From contig JAJEKV010000066.1 of NCBI GenBank assembly GCA_021234155.1, forward strand, positions 5,751,817 through 5,815,816: a DNA stretch of 64,000 nucleotides, given 5' to 3'. Origin of the DNA: Isoetes taiwanensis (lineage: Eukaryota; Streptophyta; Lycopodiopsida; Isoetales; Isoetaceae). A program made the position numbers and the translations under genes. The notes beneath the pieces were generated by a model. It saw nothing but the letters and a program-made list of their open reading frames with translations, searched no databases and had not been told where the DNA came from. Numbering within the stretch: the stretch's first letter is position 1; each line of letters opens with the position of its first letter. This document shows positions 35,501 through 46,510 of this stretch, one piece after another.

Positions 35501-36577
35501 TGCTTTTCCCTAGTCCCAAATCCCCGACATCCGATAAATATAGCCCAAAGAAAAATATTTGATTCAGAGAGTGAATATAAATCAAGAAGAGGGAAGAAAA
35601 AAAGCAAGGATCACATGACGCGAAATCTCACTACACATTTACAAAGTGCATATGCATTTTTAGCATGGTGTGATCCATGTATTATTGAGGGTGCAAATTT
35701 GCAAATATCCTCCTCTTCAAACCCCTTCCCCCCCCCTTCCCTTTTTTTTTTTTTGCAATATACTATCCATAGCATTTATTTTGAACCCTATAGTTCTACC
35801 TATTCATTAGCGTATGAATGTCGCTCGGCGATGTAACTCCATAGTCATCCTTCCGTTAAGGATAGCATTCTCACCCACAAGCCTATGGATAGATATCCTT
35901 CCACCGTCATGCCTTTATTGTTTTGTAAGTGATGAACTACTTGAGAAGCAATGTAGGAGTACTAGGAGCAATGATGGATGCAATTAGAGATACGAGATCG
36001 GTCGTTGAATTGTAAGAATGAATGGCGGTGAAGCAATACGATGAATGGGAAGAGCCGAAAAGTAGGAAAACTTCAAATGAAAATTTGGGTAGTAAAACAT
36101 GGCATGTAACGACGTTTGCTTGTCCGCACATCGCCTCGCCGTTGTTGCTTAACTCTATGCTCGCCCATAAAAACACGCACTATTGGAGACTTGGATTCCA
36201 AATGAAGAGCGCGAAGGAGAGGATGCACGTGAAGGCGCTAATGTGAACAATGGAAATCTTGGTGCCAAAATTTGAAAAAGTGGTTGGTGCATGTGGGCAT
36301 GTGCACGTGAGGGCGGGAAAAGTAGCCATTATTTTGGTCCAGCGATCACGATTTTTGAAAAAATGCGGGCCATTAATGTGGTTGCAATGAATGCACAAAC
36401 ATGTCCTATGAAATTTCACATGTGGATGCCAAGTAAGCCTGCTCCTCTTTCTACTTGCCAACTAATCTTACGACTTTGGAAAAAAATGCGCAAAACATCA
36501 TTGGTCGCGAGAAACATGACGTGGAATTACGGCATCTAAGATAAGGGCCATTTTGAGACCCCAAATCCGCCCTAATG
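32530..36577. mobile_element. Non-coding 4-kb element with terminal inverted repeats
   Basis: The left end starts CATTAGGGCGGATTTGGGGT and the right end is its reverse complement. 31 of the first 32 bases match, then similarity continues with gaps to about 70 bp, including TTCCACGTCAT. It separates the E2 integrase C-terminus from its chromodomain. No transposase ORF is present. The interior is AT-rich with hairpin repeats (34.1-35.7 kb). No flanking duplication is convincing: flanks are AGAGCTTC on the left and GGGCACTA on the right. A MULE- or hAT-type non-autonomous transposon is my best guess; an inversion-created repeat is the alternative. Confidence 0.55.
34096..35678. repeat. Array of GGATCACACC/GGTGTGATCC inverted repeats
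   Basis: The motif GGATCACACC and its complement recur in pairs about 50-70 bp apart. The pairs are 34268-34277/34328-34337, 34465-34474/34517-34526 (one mismatch), 34860-34867/34917-34926 and 35607-35616/35669-35678 (weaker). Single copies lie at about 34096 and 34650. Each pair is followed by similar AT-rich spacer (CCACTTTCTTATTTG, AAATTAAAATTAAACACAAG). It looks like an amplified hairpin unit of roughly 190-200 bp inside the inverted-repeat element. Confidence 0.65.
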
Positions 36578-36639
36578 GGGCACTATTTCCGATTGCTCTT
36601 CTCATCATTTCTAGGAGGGTTGGGGAATCCAAAACCTCC

Positions 36640-36979
36640 CTCACGGATCAGGGGTATGTTGTTTGAAAGACTCCACGTGAAAAACCTTGTGAATCTTTAA
36701 GCGGGGTGGCAATTCCAAACGATATGCCCGCTCTCCCCCCACGCCGATAATTTTGAGCGGTCCAGCCCATCTAGGTGCCAACTTCTTGCGTTTCGATCTT
36801 AAGCTTGGCTTGTTTCACTTTAATCTTAAGCCAAACGAATTCGCCCACACGGAAAATGCGTGGGGTTACGTGTTTGTCGGCTACACTCTTCGGCGAGGCT
36901 GCGTCGCATAATAAATAAATAACCCGCCTAACTTCTTCGACCAGCGCTTGCATCTCCAAGAGGAGTTGTTGAGAAACCT
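36640..36979 (-). pseudogene. E2 integrase C-terminal domain (fragment after insertion)
   Basis: In frame with the 39869-40048 piece once the nested LTR element and one target duplication are removed. It reads VSQQLLLEMQALVEEVRRV, SVADKHVTPRIFRVGEFVWL, APRWAGPLKIIGVGGERAYR and IHKVFHVESFKQHTPDP, the classic gypsy integrase C-terminus. A stop follows at about 36638. The chromodomain should continue from here but lies beyond the 4-kb insertion. Confidence 0.8.
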
Positions 36980-37568
36980 TGTTGTGCGTTTTTTCTTGAC
37001 TATTTTTGCATGATGTGCTTAAATTGATGAAATGTGTGCATAAATGGAGAACACTATGGGTGTAATGTGGAGAAAATGTAAAAAATGTGAAAATATTGGG
37101 GATGAAGCATTTATGATGTATAGAAGTTGAACTTATGGACTTGAAGGTGTATAAAAGTCCTTTTCAATGGTTAAAGCATGGGGGTGAAGTGGCGCAATCC
37201 TAGGAGACATGTAAGTTATTGGAGATCTAATGGTGGAGATTGCTTAAAGATGAATGAAGGAGATTTGATGTGTAAGTTTAAGAGGAGGGGTACGTCTCCT
37301 CATTCTCTCTCTCACACTCTTGCTCTTTTGAGGAGATTATCCATTTTGTATAGAGTGTTCCATGGAAGAAATAAATAATGAAGAGGAGGATGAACCTCCA
37401 GATTATCTAGATTATGATTTGGTTGTGCAATTGAGGTGTTTTGATCTCTTGTTCCATTCTTCATCTGCAATTTGTGTTAATCTATTTGCTGGTAGAGTGT
37501 GGCGCAGCCTGATGCATATATTTTGCATTCTGCTCAGCTTGGGGTTTGGTCCATTCTGGTGGATTACA
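36980..37568 (+). repeat. 5' LTR of young element
   Basis: 589 bp. By eye it differs from the 3' LTR at a single site (A at about 37257, G in the other copy). Short ORFs inside (for example from 37178 and 37362) are duplicated with the LTR and show no protein signature. Confidence 0.95.
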
Positions 37569-39279
37569 TAAGTGGGGGGCATTGCGAGAATAGCAGCATT
37601 CTATCAGCAAAGAATACAATTATATGGAGCAATTCTTCATTTGGAATAAAGAATATATGGTGATATGTCTGATATTATCTCAAAGCAAGAAAAACCGCCA
37701 TCTCTCAATTGACTTTTGAAGCAGCAATCAAGAGGTATGATTTGAATGCTTTATTTATCTGGCCAGCACAATAAGAATGGAAGCAATAAAAGTAAAACAA
37801 ATTTACATATTCTTGTCGATTTGATTGAAGAAAGCCAACTAAAGCTAGCCTCCAGAGATTCCTCTTTGATATTGGTTTACCTTTTTCTGAAAATCTACAG
37901 CCTTGCCTTGCCTGCCTTCAGCGATCTTCAGGCCATACCTGCAAAGGGAAAAACCATATCCCATCATTCCTTGCTTTATTCTTGCTGCATCGCTTTGCCA
38001 TCTGCCTGACGCCTCCATACCTTCTGTGTTTCTACCATATCGATCTGCTCTTCTGTTAGATCCCCATACCCTAAATTGGCCATATCCAACTGCCCTGTCG
38101 AATGCTGCACCCGAGCCTGCAAAAAACCCAAGAGGAGGGATTGGCGATTTGCCCAAGCGTGACCATCAGGAGGCATTCGATTCTGCTAGCCATTGCTGAT
38201 CTGCCATGATGAAAAAAATTCAGAGAAGAGGAGTCGAACTGCTGCCACCGTGATGCCATAGCCAAACCTTGTTACAAGCTTCGCAGCCATACCTTACCTG
38301 TCTTGCCATCTCTGTTCGATGGACCTGCAGAAGAAAGAAGCCCTAAACTGATCTGCTTTCCGATACCCTAACCACCATCGCCGTGCGCACAGAGTAGCAG
38401 AGAAAAGAAGAAGAAAAATAAAAAGAAAAAGAAGTAAAAGCTGTTTAATACAAAAAAGATAGTGAAAATTTTTCAAAAGTAATTGGAATGGGATGGTAAG
38501 AGATGTAGTAGCAAATGCGAGGTTCGCTGTTCAAATCCAGACCAAGTTCATATTTTAGCAAAGTCCCAAAGACCAAGTTAAAGTCCCAATATTGCACTTG
38601 ACCATATTATTTATGCAAGCATATATATGTGCCCAAAACATATTCCCAAATATTACGAAGAATTGAAGTTCCTTTGAAGAATCAACCATTGTTGTTTGGA
38701 ATTTTAATATTTTTGAAGACCATCAATGTTCAGAGAAGACTATTTATCCAGAAACAAGCCTATTCAAGTCAAATGCCATATTAGGAAGATCAAGATTATG
38801 TGGTTAGTGTTTATGCTTTTGCAATTCGATTGGATCTAATTTCCAAGTTTTTTCAAGAATTCAAGCTATCAAATGAAGTTGTACAAGTTTTATTTTTTAT
38901 TTAAGTGATTATGGATGGCATGATGGATGTGCTGACCTAGAAAGGCAGCATCATCTCATGACCTATGTAAAATGTGATGAAAAATTATAAGTGTTATGAA
39001 AGGGATAGAGCGCCATACTGGGCAGTAGAGCGAGGGTGCCACTGACCTGGATGGGACTTGCCACCCTATAATTGATGAAGATGAAGTGATGTTAGAAGTT
39101 TTTAGTATTTTTTTTCCTTGGAAGACTTCTATAGATGTTTTTGAAGGCTTGAAGACATTTGGACATTGGATTTTTGTTAAGTTGTGATGCTATTAGAGGA
39201 CCAAGTTGAAGACATGAAGATCAAAGAAAAGATTTTTGAAAAATTCATCGGGACGATGAATAATCTTGGGGGGGAATAA
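37569..39279 (+). other. Internal region of young element, non-coding
   Basis: 1711 bp without gag or pol motifs on either strand. It is AT-rich, with a primer-binding-like start and a polypurine end. This qualifies as a short large-retrotransposon-derivative type element. Confidence 0.8.
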
Positions 39280-39868
39280 TGTTGTGCGTTTTTTCTTGAC
39301 TATTTTTGCATGATGTGCTTAAATTGATGAAATGTGTGCATAAATGGAGAACACTATGGGTGTAATGTGGAGAAAATGTAAAAAATGTGAAAATATTGGG
39401 GATGAAGCATTTATGATGTATAGAAGTTGAACTTATGGACTTGAAGGTGTATAAAAGTCCTTTTCAATGGTTAAAGCATGGGGGTGAAGTGGCGCAATCC
39501 TAGGAGACATGTAAGTTATTGGAGATCTAATGGTGGAGATTGCTTAAAGATGAATGGAGGAGATTTGATGTGTAAGTTTAAGAGGAGGGGTACGTCTCCT
39601 CATTCTCTCTCTCACACTCTTGCTCTTTTGAGGAGATTATCCATTTTGTATAGAGTGTTCCATGGAAGAAATAAATAATGAAGAGGAGGATGAACCTCCA
39701 GATTATCTAGATTATGATTTGGTTGTGCAATTGAGGTGTTTTGATCTCTTGTTCCATTCTTCATCTGCAATTTGTGTTAATCTATTTGCTGGTAGAGTGT
39801 GGCGCAGCCTGATGCATATATTTTGCATTCTGCTCAGCTTGGGGTTTGGTCCATTCTGGTGGATTACA
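39280..39868 (+). repeat. 3' LTR of young element
   Basis: 589 bp, same ends and length as the 5' copy, directly followed by the target duplication AACCT, after which the E2 integrase reading frame resumes in phase. Confidence 0.95.
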
Positions 39869-42800
39869 AACCTCTACTTTAGAGACGGGGTTATGCCATG
39901 TATCTGGGGTAAGGCATTGATAACCATAATTTATCATAAAGGGAGACATCCTGGAAGATTCCTGCTTCATACTGTTATAAGCAAACTCGACCAGATAAAT
40001 ATAGTCAGCCCATTGTGATTGCTTACTCCATACATAACTTCTTAGCATATCCTCTATAATGCGATTGGTCCGCTCTGTCTAGCCATCTGTTTGAGGATGA
40101 TATGCTGTGCTCATAGCAAGCTTGGTCTGAATGGTGGTAAAGAAATCTTTCCAGAATGCGCTCACAAATTTGGGATCCCTATCCGACACAATTACTCGTG
40201 GCATTCCGTGTAATCTGAAGATTTCCTTGGCAAATAGCAGAGCAGTATCAAAGGCTGTATCCGTGGTACAACATGGCAAGAAATGAGCCATTTTCGACAA
40301 TTTGTCGACCACAACCATCAAAGCATCATATCCCCGGAGAGTCCTTGGAAGGCCCACAATAAAATCCATGGTTATCACTTCCCATTTGGCATTGGGCACA
40401 TCCAGAGGTTGTAGCTCACCTAGGATTCTTAACTGTTCTGCTTTAGTCTGCTGGCACACCTGACACTGCCTAATATATTTGGCAATGTCCTTCTTCATAG
40501 AAGGCCAGAAATAACTGGAGCGAATCTTAAAGTAGGTTTTCATAAACCCTGCGTGTCCAGCTATAGGGCTATTGTGTGTGTCATGAAGAATGAGTTTCCG
40601 TACTCCTGAAGTCTGCGGTACACACAACTTATCCTTGTGATATAATAAATTGCCCTCTTTCTTATAAACACGGAAAGCGTCACGCTCTGCATCCGTGCGA
40701 GCTTCCTTAGCCAAACTCTCCCAAATGTCACAGAACTCCGGATCTGTGGCCAAGGTCTGTTCTATCTGTTTGCCAAACTCACTGGTAAGCGTAGAAATGG
40801 CATTGCAATGGGTTCGGGTCACCAAGGGGTGGCGTGATAAAGCATCTGCAACCACGTTGTGCTTGCCAGGCTTATACATAATCTCAAAATCATACTCCTC
40901 GAGAAATTCCATCCATCTTCTCTGACGGAGATTGAGGTTTGGCTGGGTGGATAAATAACGGAGACTTTGATGATCCGTATCCAATTGGAATCTTCTACCA
41001 AGAAGGTAGTGTCGCCATATCCGCAGAGCACGTACAACGGCTAACAATTCCTGATCATGGGTAGGATATCGCTGCTCTGTCTCATTCATCTTCTTTGAAT
41101 CGTAGGCAATTACCCTCCCCTCCTGCATTAGGACCCCACCGGTGGCAATTTTACTGGCATCTGTTGCCACTAGCTTATCCTGTTCAGGATCTGGTAATGT
41201 GAGAACTGGTGCTGATGTTAGGGCATCCTTAAGCTGCTGGAAACTCTGCTGAACTTTCGTCTTCCAGTGGTCCATCCAATCCTTCACCTTCTCCTGCTTT
41301 GTGAGATTTGTAAGAGGAGCTGCAATCTTCGCGAAATCCTTTACAAATTTTCGATAGTAGCCTGCTAATCCCAAGAAACTCCGGACTTCGGAAACACTCC
41401 CTGGAATAGGCCATTCCCTTACGGCCTCTATCTTTGCGGGGTCTGTAGCAATTCCCTCTGCCTTTGGAGTGGCGAACTTGCACTTAGAGAACTTAGCATA
41501 GAGTTGATGACGTCTCAGCTTTTGTAGGGCCAATTTAAGATGTTTCTCATGTTCTTCAAGGGTCTTACTGTAGACGAGAATGTCGTCGAAGAAGATAACA
41601 ACAAAATCATCCAAATATTGTCGGAAAACATCATTCATTAGTCGCATAAACGTTGCTGGGGCATTAGTTAATCCAAAAGGCATAACTGTAAATTCATAAT
41701 GCCCATACCTAGTGCGAAAAGCGGATTTATGGATGTCCTCCTCCTTGATCCTTATCTGATGGTATCCGGAGCGAAGATCAATCTTTGAGAAATACTTAGC
41801 CCCTTGTAACTGATCCATTAGGTCATCTGCCCGAGGCAAAGCATAGCGATTCTTGATGGTATGCTTGTTCAGTTGCCGGTAATCAATACACATCCTCAGT
41901 GAGCCGTCCTTTTTCTTAACAAAGAGAATAGGGGCACCAAAAGGCGATACACTAGGTCGGATGAAACCTAGGTTTAATAACTCTTGAAGTTGCTTCTTAA
42001 GTTCTGCCAATTCTGGAGGAGTCATACGGTACGGAGCCTTGCTGGTAGGCTTGGTACCTGGTTCTAAAGCTATTTCACATTCCACCCCTCTAAAAGGAGG
42101 AAGCTTCTGAATCTCATCCGGAAAAAGATCACCAAATTCGCGGAGAAGATTAGCAATCCCCTCTGGGAGGACGTCGATTACCTGTTTTTGCTTAGCATCT
42201 GACTCGATGGAAGCAAGCATAACGATGCAAAGGAGCTTTTCCTTGTGTATAGCTTTATGTAACTGCCTGATGGACATAGACTGCAGGATAGGGTTGAGAG
42301 GTTCACTTTTAAGAGTTACGCGAGCTCCATTAGCTGCATTGAAGGTAACTTCTCTCTTCTCGCAGTCTATGTTTGCTTTCGCGGATGCCAGGAATTCCAT
42401 ACCAACAATGAGGTCATATTTGCCAATATCCATCAATTCAGCACCTAAAGCAACCGGTGCACCTGGGAGTTGCATGTTGAGATTGATGCGACGACCATGG
42501 GTATGCCTGACCTTATCACTGGCTAGAGTGACAGGTCTCGGACGGGACCTCAATGTTTCTAGACGTAAGACATGGGCCATCCTAGGAGAAGCAAAATTAT
42601 GTGTACTTCCTGTATCCATAAGAATTACAAAAGGCTTCTTGTCTATCTGGCCTATGGTAGAAATAACAGCAGGCTGATTTTCAGCATTGCCGGTTTCTAT
42701 AGCTGCAAGGATATGAGACGCACCGTGAATGAAATCGGGAGCCTCCTCCTCGACGGGTTGTGTTGCTTCGAGGTCATCCCAATCGAGGTCGGCCATGGCC

Positions 42801-44002
42801 AGCTGGGCAGTCTGCGTGACATAAGGACAATCTTGCATGAAGTGTCCTGGCCTCATACACCTGTAGCATGCCTTATCGCGGCAGAGCTGTTCACGGGCCT
42901 CTTTAGGAATAGACTGTAAGAGGTTCCGAACTTCCTTACCGGCATTGTTCTGCTTATCAGGCGCACTAAAGGTAACCTTCTTTTCCTGACGGCCATAAGA
43001 GTTCTGCTGAGAGGGCCCCAGACTTGGAGAACGGGGTTTGTAAGGTGTGGACGGCCGTGGCTGCGAGTAAGGCGCAGGACGTGGATACTGGTTCTTTGGC
43101 GTGTCCTCCTCGAGACTCAATGCTTTAGCCTCTGCCTCTGCAACTGATTTTGGGTCTATGGCCTTAACCATCCGTTTGATTGATGGTGCCAATCCCTCAA
43201 TATAGCCTTCCACTGCCCTTTTCTCATTCATACCAGGTACATACAACCTCAGGCGCATAAACTCATCCGTGTAAGCCTTCACGGACATACTCTTCTGCTC
43301 CAACCTGTAGAAAGTCTGGATCTGTTGGCATTTGTGCGCACGGGGCACATAATGCGACTTGAAGGCCTTGGCAAACTTTCTGAAGTTGCATCTGCTCCTG
43401 TCCAAATGCTTGGCCCTGGCATAGCCCTTCCACCAAATACGGGCAGCTCCTGTAAGGTTGGTGGTGGCAACCTTTCCTGTATCCTTCTCTGTCATTCCAT
43501 AAGACTTCCCAAACTCCTTCATCTCATCCAACCAGGATTCGGCATTTAAGCCGCCTCTGGATTTTCCATCGAACTGGGCCAATTTCCTATTCTTCCATAT
43601 ACTAGTTATAGCTGTATCAACCGTCTTACGGTACTCTTTGTCTCGGCGCTTTGCATGGTCACCCGCTGATATCGATGGACCAGAAGATACGGAAGTGGTT
43701 GATCGTGAGGAAGTGGCACTATCTTTAGAGGAACTTCGGTGACGCTTAGCATGAGGCCTCCTTAGTGCAGGTACGGGACTAGCTCCAGGGGGAGATGGCT
43801 GTTGTGCAGGTGGACTCGGTGGTAGCAGAGGTAACTCCGGTCCATCTTCCTGGGTTTGTTGCGGTGGGTTGGCGTGCAATACGTAGGCCTGCAATTCGCC
43901 TAGCTGCCTTTTCATTAACATCAGTTCCTGTTCAGGAGTCAGCCTACTGGCGTTGGAGGGTGTCTGCCAAGCGGCGTTACGGGCACCGTCTATATCGAGC
44001 AT
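39869..44002 (-). pseudogene. E2 gag-pol (gag, protease, RT, RNase H, integrase)
   Basis: A 1307-codon open frame starts [15 protein letters not shown]. Gag capsid-like region is at about residues 150-330 ([28 protein letters not shown]), with a CCHC zinc knuckle [14 protein letters not shown] at about 378-391. The protease has [15 protein letters not shown] (about 460-470). The RT has [11 protein letters not shown] with the catalytic DD at about 800, and RNase H has [15 protein letters not shown] at about 950. The integrase zinc module is [14 protein letters not shown] to [10 protein letters not shown] (about 1140-1185), and core aspartates lie in MDFIVGLP (about 1210) and SDRDPKF (about 1272). 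An amber codon at 40079-40081 replaces the usual Q in 'DGQTERTN', just before the catalytic E. The frame continues to 39869, where the young element interrupts it. Confidence 0.9.
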
Positions 44003-44239
44003 TCATGGAAGCATAAGCAGACGTACAATAACATACAATTTTATTTAGATAACAATTGCTGACAGTGACAAGAAAAAGTACAAACAGAAACTGATGTTTC
44101 ATTTCATTCAAGTTGAGTACAACAACAAGTTGATTGGTACATGGGTCAGCACAGAAGGAGGTATTATACAGTGGAAGTTTTAAAGTTCTACTGGCACACA
44201 ACGTAACAACAACAAAACACATAACTTGTGGAACCAAGC

Positions 44240-44697
44240 CTAGGGGTTCGCAAAGGGGTACAGGATCGAGTAGCGGACACTCTCCCGTACAGCCCTAACG
44301 AGCTTGTAGCGTGCCCAGGCTTGGACAATCACTGGTTGGTATTCCCATGTTGGGCTAACAATAAGAAGATTGAAAAGCCTTCGCAAAGCATAGAAGAGTT
44401 GCCACAGGTGGTCATTGGCGTCCTCGAAAGCCTCGTGCCTGCTCATACTCCAATAGTCCCAGGTACGGCACAGGGTCAACTTCAGGTCCTCAAAAGCTCT
44501 GTCCCTAAGGATGTTAACTATCTCCAACCCTTTGTCAGCATCATAGGGTTCTCCTGGTGGCGGGGGTTCCATCTCATAGCCTTCATCCCATTCGGGATAT
44601 TCGCCATACCTCTGGCCATAGTCCTGCTCTGGCGGCCCGGGGTCATCCCTCCTTATCATGTCTGTAATCCTCTCCTCATATTCCCAGAGGGTTTCTT
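44240..44697 (-). CDS. E2 ORF3, unknown small protein
   Basis: A 139-codon frame starts MIRRDDPGPPEQ (44659). It stays open upstream in phase through EETLWEYEERITD to a strong 3' splice site (TTGTCTTGCAG) at about 44698, so translation may begin in an upstream exon. The N-terminal 45 residues are acidic, P- and Y-rich. The rest is helical (FEDLKLTLCRTWDYW, HLWQLFYALRRLFNLL, VIVQAWARYKLVRAV). I recognise no domain. It lies 240 bp upstream of gag on the same strand, downstream of ORF2, and presumably belongs to the same E2 accessory set as the H3-fold ORF. Confidence 0.55.
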
Positions 44698-44917
44698 CTG
44701 CAAGACAATTGAAATGAATATAGGGGGGTGGATAATTTTGTTATAGACCAACTCGAATAACCAGCAAAACACATGATAGAAGGAATAATTTTCCAATTGT
44801 ATTCATAAGATAGTAATTACAATCGATGGAAAGAAAGATATATCATATTATAAAGTGGCTAACCCAACCCAAAACTCCACAAACATACGCAATACAGAAA
44901 TGCGTAGTACAATTAAT

Positions 44918-46318
44918 TTAAGAGCTAGGTCCTCCCTCTTCATCCGTAGGGCTAGGAGGTGGTGGAGGCGGTCGGTGTCGCAGCAAAGTCACCCCGGGGT
45001 CTACTGTGGCAGCCGCAAGAGATGCAACCTCTGGTGGATAGGCAATGGCCAATGGGGCTGCCGTGAGAAGCTTCATGCTCATCCAGGGTGCAATATCCTG
45101 ACCCAAGGCCATCAGGGCAAGATCCCGTCGCACGAGTACATAGGTAAACGTATGATAGGGGAGCTTCTTGTGGCCGGCCAGTGTAGAGAGAGCACGGAGG
45201 GCCCACCACGAAGCTTCAGCCTCCGGCCCTAAATCCCGGGCTATAAAAAGGACTTGCCCTTGTCGAAAGGCTGACAAAAAGAAACGGGTAAGGTGGTTGC
45301 CCGATACCTTCCCTTGCGGGGTCTCTGATGTGGCCATCTCCTTATCCAAATCCATGGAAACCTCCTCTTCCTTAAGTTCTTGCTGCTCCTCCTTCACATG
45401 AGCAGGGTTATGATATAAATCCTCTCCCTCGTCATCTGAACCCGAGGGAACCTCAACCATATTAATGTTTGGGACGTGAGGTCCCATAGCCGTGAAGGCA
45501 TCTGGTGAGGGCTGAGAGGTTGGCTCCTGCATCACGAAGTCCCGAAGACGTAGTAGAGTGTCAGCCGGCTCTATGGTCTCTTGACGGAACTGGAGCAGCT
45601 GCTGCACCTCCGGAGGAAGCTCAATAGAATTGAAGTCGATGAAGTCATCCATGCAATACTCCGCAAGCTCGTAAAGCACATGGTCTTTACGCTTGCGTCT
45701 AAATCCGGCCACCATGTGATAAGTCCAGATAATATCATCCAAGAGAAGATATTCTTGCCCTTGGTGGTAAATAACTGGAAGGGCATCCAGCCCTGACAAG
45801 CCTATAGCTTGCTCACGGCGTGGTGGCAGCTCTTCCGCCAACTGCTTCCAACGGGCGAAGTCGCCCATGCCTATGTGTTCGTCTTCCCCCTCCTCGGAAG
45901 ACTCAGGCAATTTGCCTTTCTCTACAGGCAAGGTTTCATCCTCGACGTATTGGTCCATGAGGATGGCCAGGGCGAAGGCAACTTCAAGGTATTGCCGCCC
46001 CTGATGCTGCACCACGGGCAGGTGCTTGCCCCACCGGAGCTTTCCCTTCAGGACATCATATGCATGAGTATCTCCCCCGAGCATCTCTCGGACTACCTCC
46101 CGCTCCAGATACAGTTGGGGAGGATCCCCAAGAGGGATACACAGAGGGAGCATCTCCTCCCTGTAGAAATCCAAAAATCCGGCATAATCTGGGTGCCTCT
46201 GCATGTTGGCAAGGAGATCTAGGCGCTGGCATAGCAAAGGCCGCAGTAGATCGAAAGGGACTTGCAGATCCCATTGCTCTCCGTCATGGTACCAGGCGAT
46301 AAGGTCGGCGGCTGCCAT
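44918..46318 (-). CDS. E2 ORF2, unknown 466-aa protein
   Basis: Intact frame. I chose ATG 46318 (MAAADLIAWYHDGEQWDL) over an earlier ATG at 46408, because the codons between look like leader and the later one has GCC before it and G after it. Residues 1-250 look globular and mixed helical (PFDLLRPLLCQRLDLLANMQ, YAGFLDFYREEMLPLCIPLG, AIGLSGLDALPVIYHQGQEY). An acidic, low-complexity stretch follows (residues about 290-350, with EEQQELKEEEVSMDLDKEM). A second folded block comes next (RFFLSAFRQGQVLFIARDLG) and then a P-rich, acidic tail. No known catalytic motif or zinc finger is seen. It lies between the H3-fold ORF and ORF3 on the same strand. Confidence 0.65.
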   Translation of the reverse strand: MAAADLIAWYHDGEQWDLQVPFDLLRPLLCQRLDLLANMQRHPDYAGFLDFYREEMLPLCIPLGDPPQLYLEREVVREMLGGDTHAYDVLKGKLRWGKHLPVVQHQGRQYLEVAFALAILMDQYVEDETLPVEKGKLPESSEEGEDEHIGMGDFARWKQLAEELPPRREQAIGLSGLDALPVIYHQGQEYLLLDDIIWTYHMVAGFRRKRKDHVLYELAEYCMDDFIDFNSIELPPEVQQLLQFRQETIEPADTLLRLRDFVMQEPTSQPSPDAFTAMGPHVPNINMVEVPSGSDDEGEDLYHNPAHVKEEQQELKEEEVSMDLDKEMATSETPQGKVSGNHLTRFFLSAFRQGQVLFIARDLGPEAEASWWALRALSTLAGHKKLPYHTFTYVLVRRDLALMALGQDIAPWMSMKLLTAAPLAIAYPPEVASLAAATVDPGVTLLRHRPPPPPPSPTDEEGGPSS

Positions 46319-46510
46319 GGCGCTAAAAAGGGGGAGGGAGGACGAAGAACAAACGTAACAGGTGAAAGGAAGTTTAAAAGTTCTTTTATTTGAGGCTGAC
46401 GTCAGCATTCTTTTATATTAAATTACGAAATAGATAAAAAAAATACAAGATAAAAAGTTTTTCTATTAAATACAAGAAAATATTTACAATGCGGATCCAA
46501 GCATAATAGG

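Larger units (their letters stand above)
36980..39868 (+). mobile_element. Young non-autonomous LTR retrotransposon in E2 integrase
   Basis: Two 589-bp LTRs (36980-37568 and 39280-39868) start TGTTGTGCG and end GGATTACA. A perfect 5-bp target duplication AACCT flanks them at 36975-36979 and 39869-39873. The internal region is 1711 bp and has no coding capacity. A primer-binding-like stretch (AAGTGGGGGGCATTGCGAG, from 37570) and a polypurine tract (GGGGGGGAATAA, 39268-39279) give plus orientation. Its 3' end style (GGGACGATGAATAATCTT before the tract) is gypsy-like. It must be mobilised by proteins from another element. Confidence 0.95.

Noticed and set aside
34096-35678. Regularly spaced repeats resembling a CRISPR-like array
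   Set aside because: Units are inverted pairs with similar AT-rich spacers, not identical direct repeats with unique spacers, and the genome is a plant's.
37178-37571. Duplicated small ORFs (66 and 69 codons) at 37178-37571 and 39478-40018 as a gene family
   Set aside because: They lie within the two LTR copies of the young element and carry no recognisable motif.
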